Positions 24,238-36,350 of a stretch of 64,000 nucleotides of DNA are shown piece by piece. The DNA lies in contig NC_031776.1 of NCBI RefSeq assembly GCF_001522545.3, positions 21,409,511 to 21,473,510 on the forward strand, given 5' to 3'. How positions within the stretch are numbered: position 1 is the stretch's first letter; each line of letters begins with the position of its first letter. Origin of the DNA: Parus major (Eukaryota; Chordata; Aves; Passeriformes; Paridae). The position numbers and the translations under genes are program-made. A model generated the notes under the pieces. The model was not told the DNA's origin, ran no database searches, and was given only the letters and a program-made list of their open reading frames with translations.

Positions 24238-25485
24238 GTCAGTATATTTTATAAAAGACCCGTGATAAGAAATATGAATATGATTTAGTTTTTGTTTTCT
24301 ATGTAAAATTAGTGCTCAAAGGCAAATATTGTAACTGTGAATGTACTGTGAATGCCACATGTATTAAAACTGTAAAATGTTATTATTCTCAACTAATATA
24401 GCCAGTGTTAGAACAAAGCATTTCCTGTACTTACAGCAGTACATTACTCAGAGCAATCTTCTCTATGAGCATAGCTCAGGCAAACCCTGTGTTTTATCAA
24501 GCGTAACTCCAATAGTGATAAGCCCCAGGGAATGTATTGTAGTTTTGATCTTTCAAGTAGTTTACCTGTGTACAGAATTATCTGCTAGCACACCTTGATT
24601 GTAGCTTTTTGCAAAAAATCCTGATTTGACCCTGGCATCTCAGGATGCTGTGCATGTTTGTCTAATAAATCTCTCCATTGAAGAGGAATTTTTCACTTTT
24701 GTTGGAGAGCATAACATAAGTAAACTGAATAATTTATCTACTACTTTGGCGTACCTTACACCCTTTCATAGGTCAGTACTTCTTTAACAGAGGAGCTAGA
24801 CAAGGCATGCTGCAGCTCATGTATTCACAATGAGTGCCAGACAGTCTGTTCCAGAGCCTGTAAGAAAAAAACATTTCATTTCAAAGTCTGTTTATCCAGA
24901 AACTCCAGAATTTGTTTGATTCATTTTGGTGCATCTGCCCATGTGGATCAGAGAAATTCTTTTGGTAATTACCTGATTGCTCTGTCTGCCAGAGCACTCT
25001 CAGCTGAATTAATTGCCTGGTTTCTGGGGAGCCTGGTGCAAAGTCCGATCTACAATTCTCTGTGTTGCCTAGTGCCAGTCCCATCACAGTACTCATAGTG
25101 TTTGTGTGGTAAGTAGATCTCATTCTTCTCCCTCCCCTTCAGAAGGAGAGGGACAGAAATGCTCTTTTACGTCTACAGATGGAAAATATTCTAGCAATGA
25201 TTTGCTTTCTCTATTTCTATAATGTCAGAAGTTTGAGGGTTTGTTTTTTTTCATTATCATCAAAGCATCTGAGGAAGTGTGAAGTTTGCATGATCATTTA
25301 ATTTCTCTGTTTGCTGGAATATTAATCAAGATAAAGTTAACAATTCAGATTTGGAATACCTCACTTGAGGAATGTAATGAAGATTTTAGATTTGAAAACT
25401 GTTAATTGTATGAATCAAATGGAAATACAGATTGCAGGTAATGCTTTTTGATTTTGTGTCTCATGGCTTGCCTTTTTATTTGCAG
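24238..25485 (+). other. RBMS1: RBMS1 last intron
   Basis: An intron of about 1.25 kb from gtcagt to 'gcctttttatttgcag'. No repeat family was recognised. It contains the first copy of a 20-base word repeated near 53741. Confidence 0.9.
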
Positions 25486-25563
25486 GAAGCCAGTGGTCAG
25501 CAGCAGGTTACAGTAGAGACATCCAGTGACCATTCTCCATATACGTATCAGCAAAATAAGTAA
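25486..25563 (+). CDS. RBMS1: RBMS1 last coding exon and stop codon
   Basis: The final coding segment reads [20 protein letters not shown] and then YQQNK followed by TAA at 25561-25563. Human ends [20 protein letters not shown] then FQPNK (recalled). The acceptor 'cctttttatttgcag' is strong. Summing all nine exons gives 819 nt, 272 residues plus stop, with every junction in frame. Together with the 134 residues expected upstream this equals the human length of 406. Confidence 0.95.
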   Translation, partial: EASGQQQVTVETSSDHSPYTYQQNK

Positions 25564-28090
25564 CTGTGAGGTAGGGGCTCATCCTGTATCATGAAAGATG
25601 TGAATTCAAAGATGATTTATTTCATAATTTACAGTACTCTGTATGGAACTTCTTTTTTTTTTATGTCTTATAAATAATACTGATGATAATATCTGTGGAC
25701 AGTGACGCTTATTTGAACTTGGCCAGAGTTGAAAGCCAGGGAAGGAAACATGGGATCCAGAAGTGAATTAATGAATTCTGAGTAATATTGTTTTTATAAT
25801 GTCTCCATACCATAACTGGATTATGTTGGATTTTAATTTGTTCGTTTTAGCAGCATGTACAGAACAATGAATTAATGCAAAAATACAAGAATCAAAATGC
25901 TAAAGGGAACTGTACTGATAGACATATCATGCTCTAGTTTTGTGGTACATGTAAGATTACAAGCAGCTTTATGGCTGACTTACAGACCACGGGCAGGGGG
26001 GAAGTCTGGTAGAAATCCTTGCTGACCTTTTCTCCTGAAGACTTCCCTTTTTCTAGGAAAAAGCAGTCTGGTCCAGAATTTTGTCAGTTTTTAATCCATG
26101 TCCTCATTTGGCTCTAATTCCAGAATTTTACTTTCCTACTCCAGGTTTCCTCTGGTTCTGCTTGCATGGCCTTTTTTACTAGCAAATCATTAGCTTTACC
26201 TGAACTTACTTCATACAAAATTGTTTTACTTTCTGTATATTTCCATCCTGAAAATGTCACTTGCACGAGCTGTTTCCTTTTCCATGATCCATGTTATAAA
26301 GTTCGAGGATTTAGTTCTTACTCAACTCGTTTTTTCTTTTCTTTTCTTTTCTTTGAGTGCTTTTTAAGCCAGGCAACTTGGCTACATAATTTTTTACATC
26401 ACATTTTGTAAGACCTCACACTGAAAAATTCCATTCATCTGCAATAATGTGCTGGAGGCCATGTTAGAGAAGTTTTTCTACAGCCCTTGTGATACTTATT
26501 TGATAGTGAAGAGTCAAAATCAGTTATGTGCTATCGTTGTGTGATATCTCTCTAAAATGTATTGATCCAACAAAACACACATTTTGGCATTAGCTTTGAT
26601 CTTGCAGGTCAGCTGTGCTGTTTGACAACAGTGCTCTCATCCCCATTATTGGCAAAACAGCTTCTTATACAGAAAGACAGAAACAAACCAATGGGGAAAC
26701 TTGGCAAATTCAACAGATGGCAGAGCCTGCGTAGCACAGCATATGACCTGTGTTATTCCTGTAGTCGGGCCAAATGCTGGCATCTAGAGGAAGCCCACAT
26801 CCTTGATTAGCTTCCAGGGCAGGCAGAAAGCAAAGCCACAGGCTCTTCTCGTTATCCATCTCCTCGTGTTAAAATCATGACTCCTGCACGTTTCCCATGC
26901 CAAGGCTGCTGCCTGGTGTTAACCGCTTTTCAAGGAATTATTTGTTTTGCCTTAAGTCTTCCCTGTGGGCATGTAAAACCTCCTTACCAACAGAGATCTG
27001 TGGTAGCCAGCGAAGCGTAATCCTGCATGTCACATCCCCATCCTGCCTCTCTCTCCCAGCTTGTCAGTGTCTTTCCCCATAGACTGAGGCCAGGCAGGAG
27101 GAGCAGCCTTAAGTCTCCTGAAAGGATGAGTTGTTGACATCTGAGACACGTTTTGTATTGATGACTCTGTGTAGAATTCTAAGCTCTGTGAGCAATTCTG
27201 TGTGCTTTCTGTAAGTCAGTTCTCCACTTACTTTATTCTTCAGAGAAGCACTGTTACCTGTATTGATATGTAGTAGGAGCAAGTGAAATCTGTGTCAGCA
27301 GAAGTTGTAGCAGTGGGCACATGGGGAAGGTTAATATTACCCAGCTGATTTCAGCCTCAAAGCATGGCATGTGGTATTTCTGTCCCTGGAACATGCTGGC
27401 ACTTGTCTTGTCTCAGACAGGTGAAGGGGAGGGAATTGACAGTTATTTTGTGCCCTAAATACAGGGAACACTGCAGGCTCTTGATTGTTGTGGCTTTGTC
27501 ACCATCGTCAAACTGAAACTTCTTTCTAAATGTGCATGCAGCACTTTTGGGAATGTCCTGTTTAAAGTCAGTGTCCAAATTCCCATAATTCAAGGGGTAA
27601 ATTACAACTAGGACATTTGCATGAGTGGATGCAGTCAGTCAGAAATACACAGTGTCCTTCCTCTGGCAGCTACATTTAATAACTTTACAGCTTCTTTTCA
27701 AAAAGTTGCTCCTATGTGAAAAATAGTCAAAGGGACTTGAAAAATAAACCAAACCTGTTTTATATGCACCTACAAATGTACAAGCCTTAAAATACCAAAC
27801 TTTGCCTTTCTTTGAAAAATTAAAAAATTGTGTAAACTTTTGTCATTAGCTGGGTATTTTTTTAAACCCATGTGGCAATATAAGCCAGTACATTAAAAAG
27901 TCTGCCTTCAAATTTGATGAGCCCTGACCTGCTGTTCAGTGTTACCATCAGGGAAGCACAGTAGCTGTGTCTGTCTTAGCTGTCGTACGTAGCCTCCTTG
28001 AGGTTGCACCAAAAGAAAGATATTGTTCCTTTTCCAGAGATCAAAAGCCACAGGAGTAGCACACTCAACCACTTTTGGTCGATTAAAAGG

Positions 28091-28115
28091 AACAACAACA
28101 ACAACAAAACAACAA
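28091..28115. repeat. (AAC)n short repeat
   Basis: Imperfect run of AAC units in the putative RBMS1 3' UTR. Confidence 0.9.
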
Positions 28116-29103
28116 AGAAGGGAAGAGCTTTGAGTGCAGCCTCTCAGTTCCCCCGTGGGAGCTCTGTGTGCTGAGCAGGCGTTGGAGAGAGAGGGGGAAA
28201 TGCAGCGCAGGCTCTGTCAAGGTGGAGAGCCTTATCCTGGAAAGGGCCAGGACCTGCAGTGCCGCCTGTGTTACTTGTCAGGTTTATACTCAGATTCATT
28301 TAGTCTTCTCACAGCTGTCTAATATAGGAAATCAGTTAGTTTTGTGGACACCTATGTTAGAAAAAAAGTGTATGATTGTAACTCCTCTCTAGCTCTGACC
28401 TTTCTGTGTTACAGATGTCCAGTGTTGACCTGGCCTGGAGAAGGGTGCAAAGGCTGAAACAATCATGGATTTTACTGATCAATTGTGCTTTAGGAATTAT
28501 TGACAGTTTTGCACAGGTTCTTGAAAATGTTATTTATAATGAAATCAACTAAAACTATTTTTGCTATAAGTTCTATAAGGTGCATAAGAAAAACCTTAAA
28601 TTCATCTAGTAGCTGTTCCCATGAACAGGTTTATTTTAGTAAAAAAAAAAAGTTTTTATCAAGTGTTATGACGCAAAAAAAAAAACCTTCAAATTTCTGG
28701 GTATGCACAGATGACCACGAAGACTTATTCACGTGCATGACAGAATTTGTGTTTTGGTTTATTTTTATTTTGTTTGTTTCTTTTATCTTTTTTTTGTATG
28801 AAATGGATTTTTCTGAAGTTTAAAATAGTAAAACATCTAAGACGATGTTCTGTGCTTGCAGTGTGTGAGTGTTGCTTTAGTGCAGTGTTGCAGTTATAGT
28901 GTCTGGTCTCTTAGCTTTCTGTTTTTCTTTTAATGTAGTGTGAAGTGTCTTATCCTTTTCTATGAATTCCAATTTGCCTTAAATCTTTCAATGCTGTAGC
29001 TGTTTCAGTAAGTAGTCCAAACTAATGGTGTAGAATGCTTTGACCAAATGAGCTGGTCTATTATGCCTTGTAAAACAGCAGCATAGGGCTTTTAAAGGTA
29101 GTC

Positions 29104-29109
29104 AATAAA
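29104..29109 (+). terminator. RBMS1: Candidate proximal poly(A) signal
   Basis: AATAAA in 'agtcaataaaaattgctga', with T-rich and GT-rich sequence (ttttttaatgtgtagtaagt) about 25-45 bases downstream, which suits a cleavage site with a downstream element. It would give a 3' UTR of about 3.6 kb. Confidence 0.45.
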
Positions 29110-30063
29110 AATTGCTGAAAATTTGGCTTTTTTAATGTGTAGTAAGTGTTTTTAATGATTTTTTTCACATAATATGTAAGGTAGTGAAATGAAAGAGGGG
29201 AAAAAATGTTTTGTGTGAAACACATTTTCTGACTGGGGAAATTTTAATAGTATAAATTGTTTGTAAGGCCATATGCCAATAGTTCCCTCTGGTAGTTTGA
29301 ATGATTTAGGAACTCTGCTGTATGATGCAATGTAAAATCTTTTTTTGCCTTTTTTCAGAAACTAACTTGATGTTCTAGTTTTAGCATAGGTAGAGTAGGG
29401 AGTTTGGGGTGGAGATATCACCGAATGTTTTTGTCCTTCCTTTATACTAATGATAGTGCTTTAGGATGAGGATTGTGCTGAGACTTAGCAAACAGAAAAA
29501 TTGCTATTACAGCAAAATGGCAAAAGCTAAAGGACTCGTTTTCAAACATGTGCTGAGATTTAAGTAGAAGCATAATTGATTGGGTACTAGCTCTCTATAG
29601 TAGGTAAATAAAAATAAAAAGACTTGGCACTTTTAAAAGGTAACTTTACCAAAGAACAAAGAGCCAGTAACCAATAATTCTGATTTGTCTCAGCATTGCG
29701 TCTTCTGTACTCTTTATTTTTGCCGGACCAGTTTGCGGTTAAGAGAATGTGCCTTTTTTGTACATTTGCATTTAGGTTTTATAATTTTAATTGATGTATG
29801 GACACAAAAGCATGAAGGAAGACTTGGATCCAAGCAGTGCCACACTTTACATCATCACTACAAGTGTTAAGTGTAAAGAAAACCAATTTTGAAACTATGA
29901 AATTCCTGATTCATAAATACACAGTTATTTGTACTTCACATATTAGAGAATTCACTGCTACTAAAGCTTTTTATTACAATTGCATATGTTTTAAATTGAA
30001 TGATAAATTAAGTTGTCTTCCAAAACTGTGTACTTCTCTGGTCAGCTGTATATGATCAGTTAT

Positions 30064-30071
30064 CTACCTCA
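30064..30071 (+). promoter_or_regulatory. let-7 family seed match (8mer)
   Basis: CTACCTCA is the perfect 8-base complement of the let-7/miR-98 seed with an A opposite position 1. It is present only in transcripts that use the distal poly(A) site. Function is inferred from the sequence match alone. Confidence 0.4.
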
Positions 30072-30575
30072 AAGTTTATTTCCTTTTGTATTGGGACAGG
30101 TTGCTGGCCCTCCCTGTTTCCACAGACCAAATCATCCTAGCTCGGGAGCTAGGGCTAAGCAGTTGTTTCTTTCAAGTATTTTTTAGTTTTTAAATTTTGT
30201 GTGAGTATTGGAGTATAGATGTCGGTGACATTTCATAGTTTCAAAAGTAAATTGCTGCTCTGAGAAGTGTAGATTCTAGTGAAATGCATAGTCATAAGAG
30301 ATGTGTTTTTGTTTTTTCTTTTTTTAAAAAGTTGTGGTATTATTGGTTCTATGCTCCCTGGAATATTACTGCTTTGTAAAAGTCCAGACTTCCTGCAGCA
30401 CCTTGCCTGTATTTGGTAACTTTCCAAACCTGGATCTCTCACTACTTGCTATTTTTGCATTAATTAAAAACTGCAGTATGATAGCTGTGTTAGAGGGAGG
30501 GAAGAGTTGCTGCCAGAAATGTCTGAACTAAGTGCCATACTCATTGTCTGGGTAAGATTTGGGAAATTTAACCTC

Positions 30576-30583
30576 TGTACATA
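30576..30583 (+). promoter_or_regulatory. Pumilio-type element TGTACATA
   Basis: TGTACATA fits the consensus UGUANAUA bound by PUF proteins. It lies about 330 bases upstream of the distal poly(A) signal. An 8-base motif can occur by chance in AT-rich DNA. Confidence 0.35.
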
Positions 30584-30904
30584 AAGAAATAATCAGTTAC
30601 TTAAACATCACATAGTAGACAGCCATTAAATTATAAAAAATTAATTTATGAAGAAAGACCTTTTGTACAGATTGAAAAAAAAAAAAAGATTTTCATAGAG
30701 ATATCTATATGATCAAGAGAGTTAATTTTTTATTTTTGTTTTACTAGTGCCACAAACTTGCCAGTGGTAACTTATTTGTCCGGTTCAAGATAACTCTGTA
30801 GTTTTGTTTCCTAGGACTTGTTGTTAAACGCCAAAAGACATTTTTGAACTGTAAATTTGATTAGATTGTTAGCTTTTTCTGTTTTATTTCTTTGAAAACT
30901 TTTG

Positions 30905-30910
30905 AATAAA
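30905..30910 (+). terminator. RBMS1: Candidate distal poly(A) signal of RBMS1
   Basis: AATAAA in 'cttttgaataaaaaagatcc', followed within about 15 bases by an A-rich cleavage zone and then T-rich sequence (cgtctttttccttc). The arrangement is typical of a gene end. The sequence downstream changes character and soon contains retrotransposon remnants. Confidence 0.6.
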
Positions 30911-32054
30911 AAAGATCCAAAAAAACGAAAATGCATCGTCTTTTTCCTTCAGACCTTCCTTTATTGGGGGAAAACCCAAACAGGTTATGGTAAAACTTCT
31001 GCATTTATTTTGAAATTATTGGAATTCCTTACTGCTTAGCAGCCTTGGGGTTTTTTTCCTCCTCTATCTTCCTTCAAAACCAAGTTTTAACTCTTTCACA
31101 CCACACTGCAAAGTCCCTAATTCTTTCAAACAAAACAGGAAAATACATATGAAAAATATATGATGAGATGTCAGATTTGGATGCAAGAACTCCGTTCTGC
31201 TGTGTGTCAGCCCCCACGGGGAGTTGTGTGTAACCAAGCTTGTGTGCTGAGGCTGTAAATGCCATTTTCCTGAGGTAAGGTTGGAGGTGCAGGGTCTCTT
31301 GGGCAGTTCATGGCACGGGATCACTGCCTTCAAATGCTTTTGTCTTCCCACGTGTGCTGGGGTTGGCTGGAATACCCCGTTCTGGAGAGCAGAGGTTCTT
31401 CAGTAGGATTCACAGAGACCCCCAGTGTTGGCCTTCCAGCTGCCATCTCTAAGCCCTGAATTTCTTATAAGGTAATCTCTGATTTTATTATCTTTTTGGC
31501 AGGATCAGTCCTGCTGGTGGTGTGTATCAGGTAGAGGACTACTCTGACCAAAGTAAGGCTTGGGAAAGCAAGAGGGGAAAAGTCAAACTATTGTGTGTCC
31601 TCAGCCAAACGCTTTACCAGCTGCACGTTGACGTGGCTTGGGATTGATGTGTGTGGCAGGAGAGGGGAGCGCCCAGCAGCACAGAGCTGGGTGATGCACA
31701 GGGCTCCTGCTGCTGCCTGTGGGAGCTGGATAGGCAAAGTGGGGGCTCGCTAACCCCAGGTTTTGCTGCTCTGGAGAGCCCTCTCCAGCCTGGGAGCCAG
31801 TTCTTTCCACTGCACACTCGGTTTTGAGGGGTCCCAAGGGTTCTGCCAGCGCCATGGCAGGGCAGGCAGCCTGCTGGGGATGACAGGTGGGGGCATGCTG
31901 CTGGCAGTGCACAGCCTGAGCTTTCAGTCATGCAGTACTCATGCAAGGTTCTGAGAATAAATGTCTTTCCAGTGGAACTGGCAGAACAACTCACCTGAAG
32001 AACAGGAAACTTGGTTTACAGTTGCTTATGCAATGAAGACATCCTCAACAATGA

Positions 32055-32326
32055 AAGCACTAATTGACCCAAGGGAACGGCCTGAAGTTGTGTCAGGGGA
32101 GGTTTAGGTTGGATATTATTAAAAGGTTCTTCACCCAAAAGGTGGCTGGGCACTGGAACAGGCTCTCTAGGAGGTGGCCACAGCAGCAAGCCTGACAGAG
32201 TTCAGGAAGCATTTGGACAATCCTCTCAGGCACATGGTGTGACTCTTGGGAATGGTTCTGGGCAGGGCAGGGAGTTCAACTCAGTGATCCTTGTGGGTCC
32301 TTTCCTAATCAGCGTATTCTGTGATT
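32055..32326 (+). mobile_element. CR1 LINE 3' end
   Basis: A clear CR1 3' region in sense orientation: 'acccaagggaacggcctgaa', 'aggggaggtttaggttggat', 'gggcactggaacaggct', 'tcagtgatccttgtgggtcc', ending in 'gtattctgtgatt'. It is 5' truncated, non-coding here and diverged by many small differences. It marks the DNA after the RBMS1 3' end as ordinary intergenic sequence. Confidence 0.85.
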
Positions 32327-32406
32327 AATGGATAGAAAAGCCCAGCATGCTGTGCTATTAAACACTCAACTCCTGTAACTGAAAAAAAATATCATTTAAC
32401 CATTGA

Positions 32407-32416
32407 GGGGGGGGGG
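32407..32416. repeat. (G)10 homopolymer
   Basis: Ten consecutive G residues in intergenic DNA, followed by TGGTTG. Confidence 0.9.
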
Positions 32417-35400
32417 TGGTTGTAATTTAAATATTGGCCCAGTATTTTGCCTGTCCCAAATGCAATTGATGATTGAGAAGATGAATACAGAAAACTTTTA
32501 AGGAGTTTTATTATATTATTCATGTTCATCGCCATACTGAATTAATCTCAGATTAATAAGCATTCTTTTTAAATTAGGTATGAATACTTCTCACAAAAGC
32601 TGTATGTAAATAGACTCAGAATAATACAGACTGGAAATGTTTTTTGCTCTCTATTTGCTTTTCTAATTATCCCTATGATAAACTTAGCTCTCTTAGTATA
32701 TTTGATAAGAATGAATGCTTTTTTCAGGTTAGTATATTTTGCCTGATCTAATAAGGTTGTATGTATCATTCCTATCAGGCAATATACAGCAATACACTGT
32801 CTTTATGTAATATACTTTTATTGTATATAATAAAACTCATTACCAACTAGTTTGTTCAAACATTGACTCCAGCCTCTTGCATACAACCTGTTTTGAACCC
32901 AACTTGCAAACCTGCTGTTAATAATTTCTTTTACCTGTTGACAAATATGGGTAAGTATCAGATTCATGTGGGATGAGTGTGTACCAATATAAATGTTTGG
33001 TGCAAGATTATCCACCAACCCTGTTGTTTTTTGGTTGCTAGTGATTACAAAGTAGCCTTTCTTTAGGCACTGAACATAATTTTTCTGTGTTTCTCTATTT
33101 TCTAAATTAACTACTCTGGGCAGGTGCAAGACAAGTGCAAGCAATGCATTAACAAGCAGTATAACCAAGTACTGTTGAGCAACTGAGCCTTGCTAATGAC
33201 TGCATATATTGGGCTAGAAAAAAGCCAGGGTAATCTAAAGCACTTACTTGCTACTCTGTGTTAGCTTTTCATGGGAAAAAAAAGTCAGTAAGTGCTGTTT
33301 TGCTCTCCCCTTCTAGCTTTAATTTATGCCATGGTACCTGCACCATACCAGACAAAATCATGATTAAAACTGTGCCAACAAATTTTCCACAGAAACATCA
33401 TATCAGAAATGCATTTTATGTGCCAGAATATTTTATGGGTTTGTATTCCTACTCCTCCTGTGCACACTTCACTGCACTTGTCCCTTTTGCTGTAGTCAAC
33501 CACTCCAAAATTTTTTGCTAACTTCCACATGTGTTGGAATAAGATAATCTATCCTGTCCAGCAGTGCCTTCTTGTGAAGGCCAGTGTGTTGTTTGGTGGC
33601 ATTTGAGATATGTGTTACCTTCCGAACGCTTGCCACACTGACGTACTCTTTCAACTGTGAAAGATCATCTGTATCCTTCCCCTGCCAACAAATTCTGGCA
33701 TTGATTAACCCAAACAAATCTGAGGCTTTTGGCTTTCAGACTCAGTCCATTAATTCTCTCCAGAATAGGGGTTAGGATATACAAAACCTATTCTGTTTGG
33801 CAACTTCTCTTTCAGTGACTAAGCCAAGCTGATGTCAGAACAGCAAAGATTTACAGTGCAGTGATCAGAGGGAGGGTGTAAAAGCTTGCATGTGGAATGA
33901 GTCAGTCTTTCCTTTTCAGGACAGTTCTAACCACATCTACCATCTGAGAAATCTGTGCAGCCCACTTCTGTAGTAAAGAAGAAATCGTATCACAGGAAAA
34001 TACTACTGTTTTTTGTTTCCTTGTCCAAGAGGAAAGGCCAGCTTCTCCACAGGAAAGCCTTAACTGTTTAAGTTATCTTGCCTTTTTCAACACTGTCCCT
34101 TCACTCAGTACCTACATCAGTGGTGTTCTGAGTTCTGTTGTGTTATGTTGGTCTCCCTTCAGCTGAATAAACTGACCTCTTTTGGCAGCTTCACTGCAGT
34201 ACAAAGGGATTTTTGGAGAACTGAAGGAACGGAGGTATGTGGCACCCTAAAGACTTCCCGCGTGCACACTGCAGGTGTTCGGGTCAGCCTGCTCAGGCGG
34301 CTTTCTAAGCAGTGTTATTGCTTCAGAGCCCCACATGCAAGTGTTAGCAAGGGGAATAATATTTGGAAAACGTTTTCTGCACATGCACTCTGCTGATCTC
34401 AAAGAAGTCATCTGCAGTAGAAATTTTCCCAAGTCTTTTAACCACCTGAAATTCACCAACAGGGATGATGGTTTTAAGCAATGTCTGTGAAGCACTTAAG
34501 GGTAATGGAATAAAACAATGATTTAAAACAAGCCCAGGAGAAAATTTACTAGTAAATTTTACATTTGGGTAAATAGTTTTAGCTTTTTCCAAGTATAAAT
34601 AGAAAATTACTTTTCCTTTGTGTGTCTTTTCCCATTGGGAAATACTATCATACCAGTGAGAAAACACTTCTTATTTATTTGTTTGTTTTATTTGTTGTAT
34701 TTTGTTTTGCCTTCCAGTGAATGTCAAAAAACCCCAAAAATATATTTACAGGCATTTGTTACCAGCTTGTTTTTGCAACAATTTGTTCTGGTATCTTTAG
34801 CTAGTCTCAAAGATAATCTGTAAGCAGAATATACATAACTAGGCACATGAAACAGTTATTTATTGACCAGCACACAGAAAAGAAAGGATTTTACAATCCA
34901 TCGAGCTGAGCATGAGTCTGCTCACCCAGCAAGGTCCCAGCAGTGGCTTTGCTGGCCAGGCAGACATTGGGCAGGAGGGGAAGGGTCAGTCCCTGCAGCT
35001 CCCAGGAGCAGACCCTCAACATTGCCGTGTTTCTATTTTCTGCCAAGCTCTGTCAGGGCCCCTGGCATGGGTGCCTTGCCCCAAGAAACTGACCTGATGC
35101 TTCCTGACTTGCCTTGCTCGTTTCTTCCTGTAGATTTTATACCCTTTCCACATTGCTGCTTTCCCTCCTAAACCCTCGAGCTCCCAGCAGTCCTGTCTCA
35201 CTAGCTCTGCCTCTGTCTATAATTTTACCTTTCTTTTCTCTCCAGACTTTCTCACAGCCTTTGTTCCAGCACCCAGCAAGGTGACACAGCTGGGCTGGAT
35301 CAGAGTTGGGCCCTCATGTGCAGGGAGCTGTAGAGAGGGAAGGGAGGCACAGGACAAGGACTGCAGTAGGGGCTGACATACTCCAGGTCTTCTTTGAGTC

Positions 35401-36224
35401 AGGAAAGCGTTCCAATGCAGTTGGAAGAAAGGGTATTCAAAGGGCTCCAAGTGTTGCTGTCTTTGCCAGTACAGAATGAAAACTGGATTCCTAACAGCTC
35501 TAAGGGGTTAGTGCAACTCAGTAGAATGAAATGCTCCAGAAGTTAGCAGCTGCATGGACTGTCAGTTCCTGACCTCCTTCAGCCCTGCTCTGCTCACTTT
35601 CCATACTTCAACAAGTTCCAGCTGCCAGTAGGCAGAGGGTTCTGACGTGAGTGGGAATGAGGCAGCTCATCAGAACTCACAGGCTTCACACAGCAAAAAG
35701 CCTTTTGCCACTTGTGCATTCAAGTGTGCCCTGATCTACAGAAGTTATGGGACAAAGCCAGCTGTAGGGAAGAAAGCTGGTGCACAAGTGGGAACATTTG
35801 GGGTTTGTTTCTAGGTAAACTGTTCGTGTTTAAGAGTGGTCTAGCTCAGTTGTGTTGTCTGTAGAAACAGCAAGCATTACCCTCTATTCTAGGGTGAATT
35901 TTGTACAACAGTGCTGAAAATCCAGACTTCAGTTGTTGAAAAACAGACAAAAAAATTAGCCAGTTACTGAAATTAATTTCCTAAAAAGTATTTTGCAGAT
36001 GAAACTAGCCAGTCGTGTCTGGAAAAACAGTTCAGGACAAACCATACCATTCCGTGTATTAACAGTCCACATATGCACAGCTCATCTCTTCCGAGTGGGA
36101 ATCATCTGATCAGCCCTGCACTGTATGCTGCTGCCCTGTTTCAAGCCTGCAATTAATTTCCTAAGCAGTGTTGTGCTACATCAGCAAAGCCAAGTGTTGG
36201 AGCTGCCCTTGTTGAACTGGGCTC

Positions 36225-36350
36225 AGAAGGTGAGTGAGGGGTGCGGAGCTCCGGGGGATGCTCTGTGCCAGCCGGGACTCGGGCTCTCCCCGCTGCTGCC
36301 GCCTTCGGTGCTGCCGGAGGAGCAGAGAGGGCAGAGCCTCCCACAGCTGC
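36225..36350. promoter_or_regulatory. Small CpG-richer patch
   Basis: About 125 bases with far more G+C and CpG than the surrounding DNA, including gtgcggagctccggggg and gctgctgccgccttcgg. It begins with a consensus splice donor, AAG|gtgagt at 36230. It could be a first exon or promoter of an unannotated transcript, or a chance GC cluster. It is much shorter than a standard CpG island. Confidence 0.35.

Larger units (their letters stand above)
25564..30925 (+). other. RBMS1: Putative RBMS1 3' UTR (about 5.4 kb)
   Basis: Non-coding, AT-rich sequence runs from the stop codon without a convincing transcript end until a poly(A) signal AATAAA at 30905. Further AATAAA hexamers lie at 27743, 29104, 29607 and 29613, so shorter 3' ends are possible. 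The last 2 kb contain AU-rich and T-rich stretches, a let-7 seed match and a Pumilio-type element, fitting a regulated 3' UTR. That the whole stretch is one exon is an inference from the absence of other signals. RNA reads would settle it. Confidence 0.6.
30926..36119. other. Intergenic, proximal to RBMS1
   Basis: No gene is supported. A GC-richer patch at about 31610-31920 gives two overlapping minus-strand frames of 103 and 126 codons with no recognisable domain. A CR1 copy lies at 32055-32326 and a ten-base G run at 32407-32416. The rest is unique-looking AT-rich DNA. Confidence 0.75.

Noticed and set aside
31601..31994. Two overlapping minus-strand frames of 103 and 126 codons in a GC-richer patch
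   Set aside because: There is no recognisable domain, promoter or splice pattern; GC-rich DNA has fewer stop codons.
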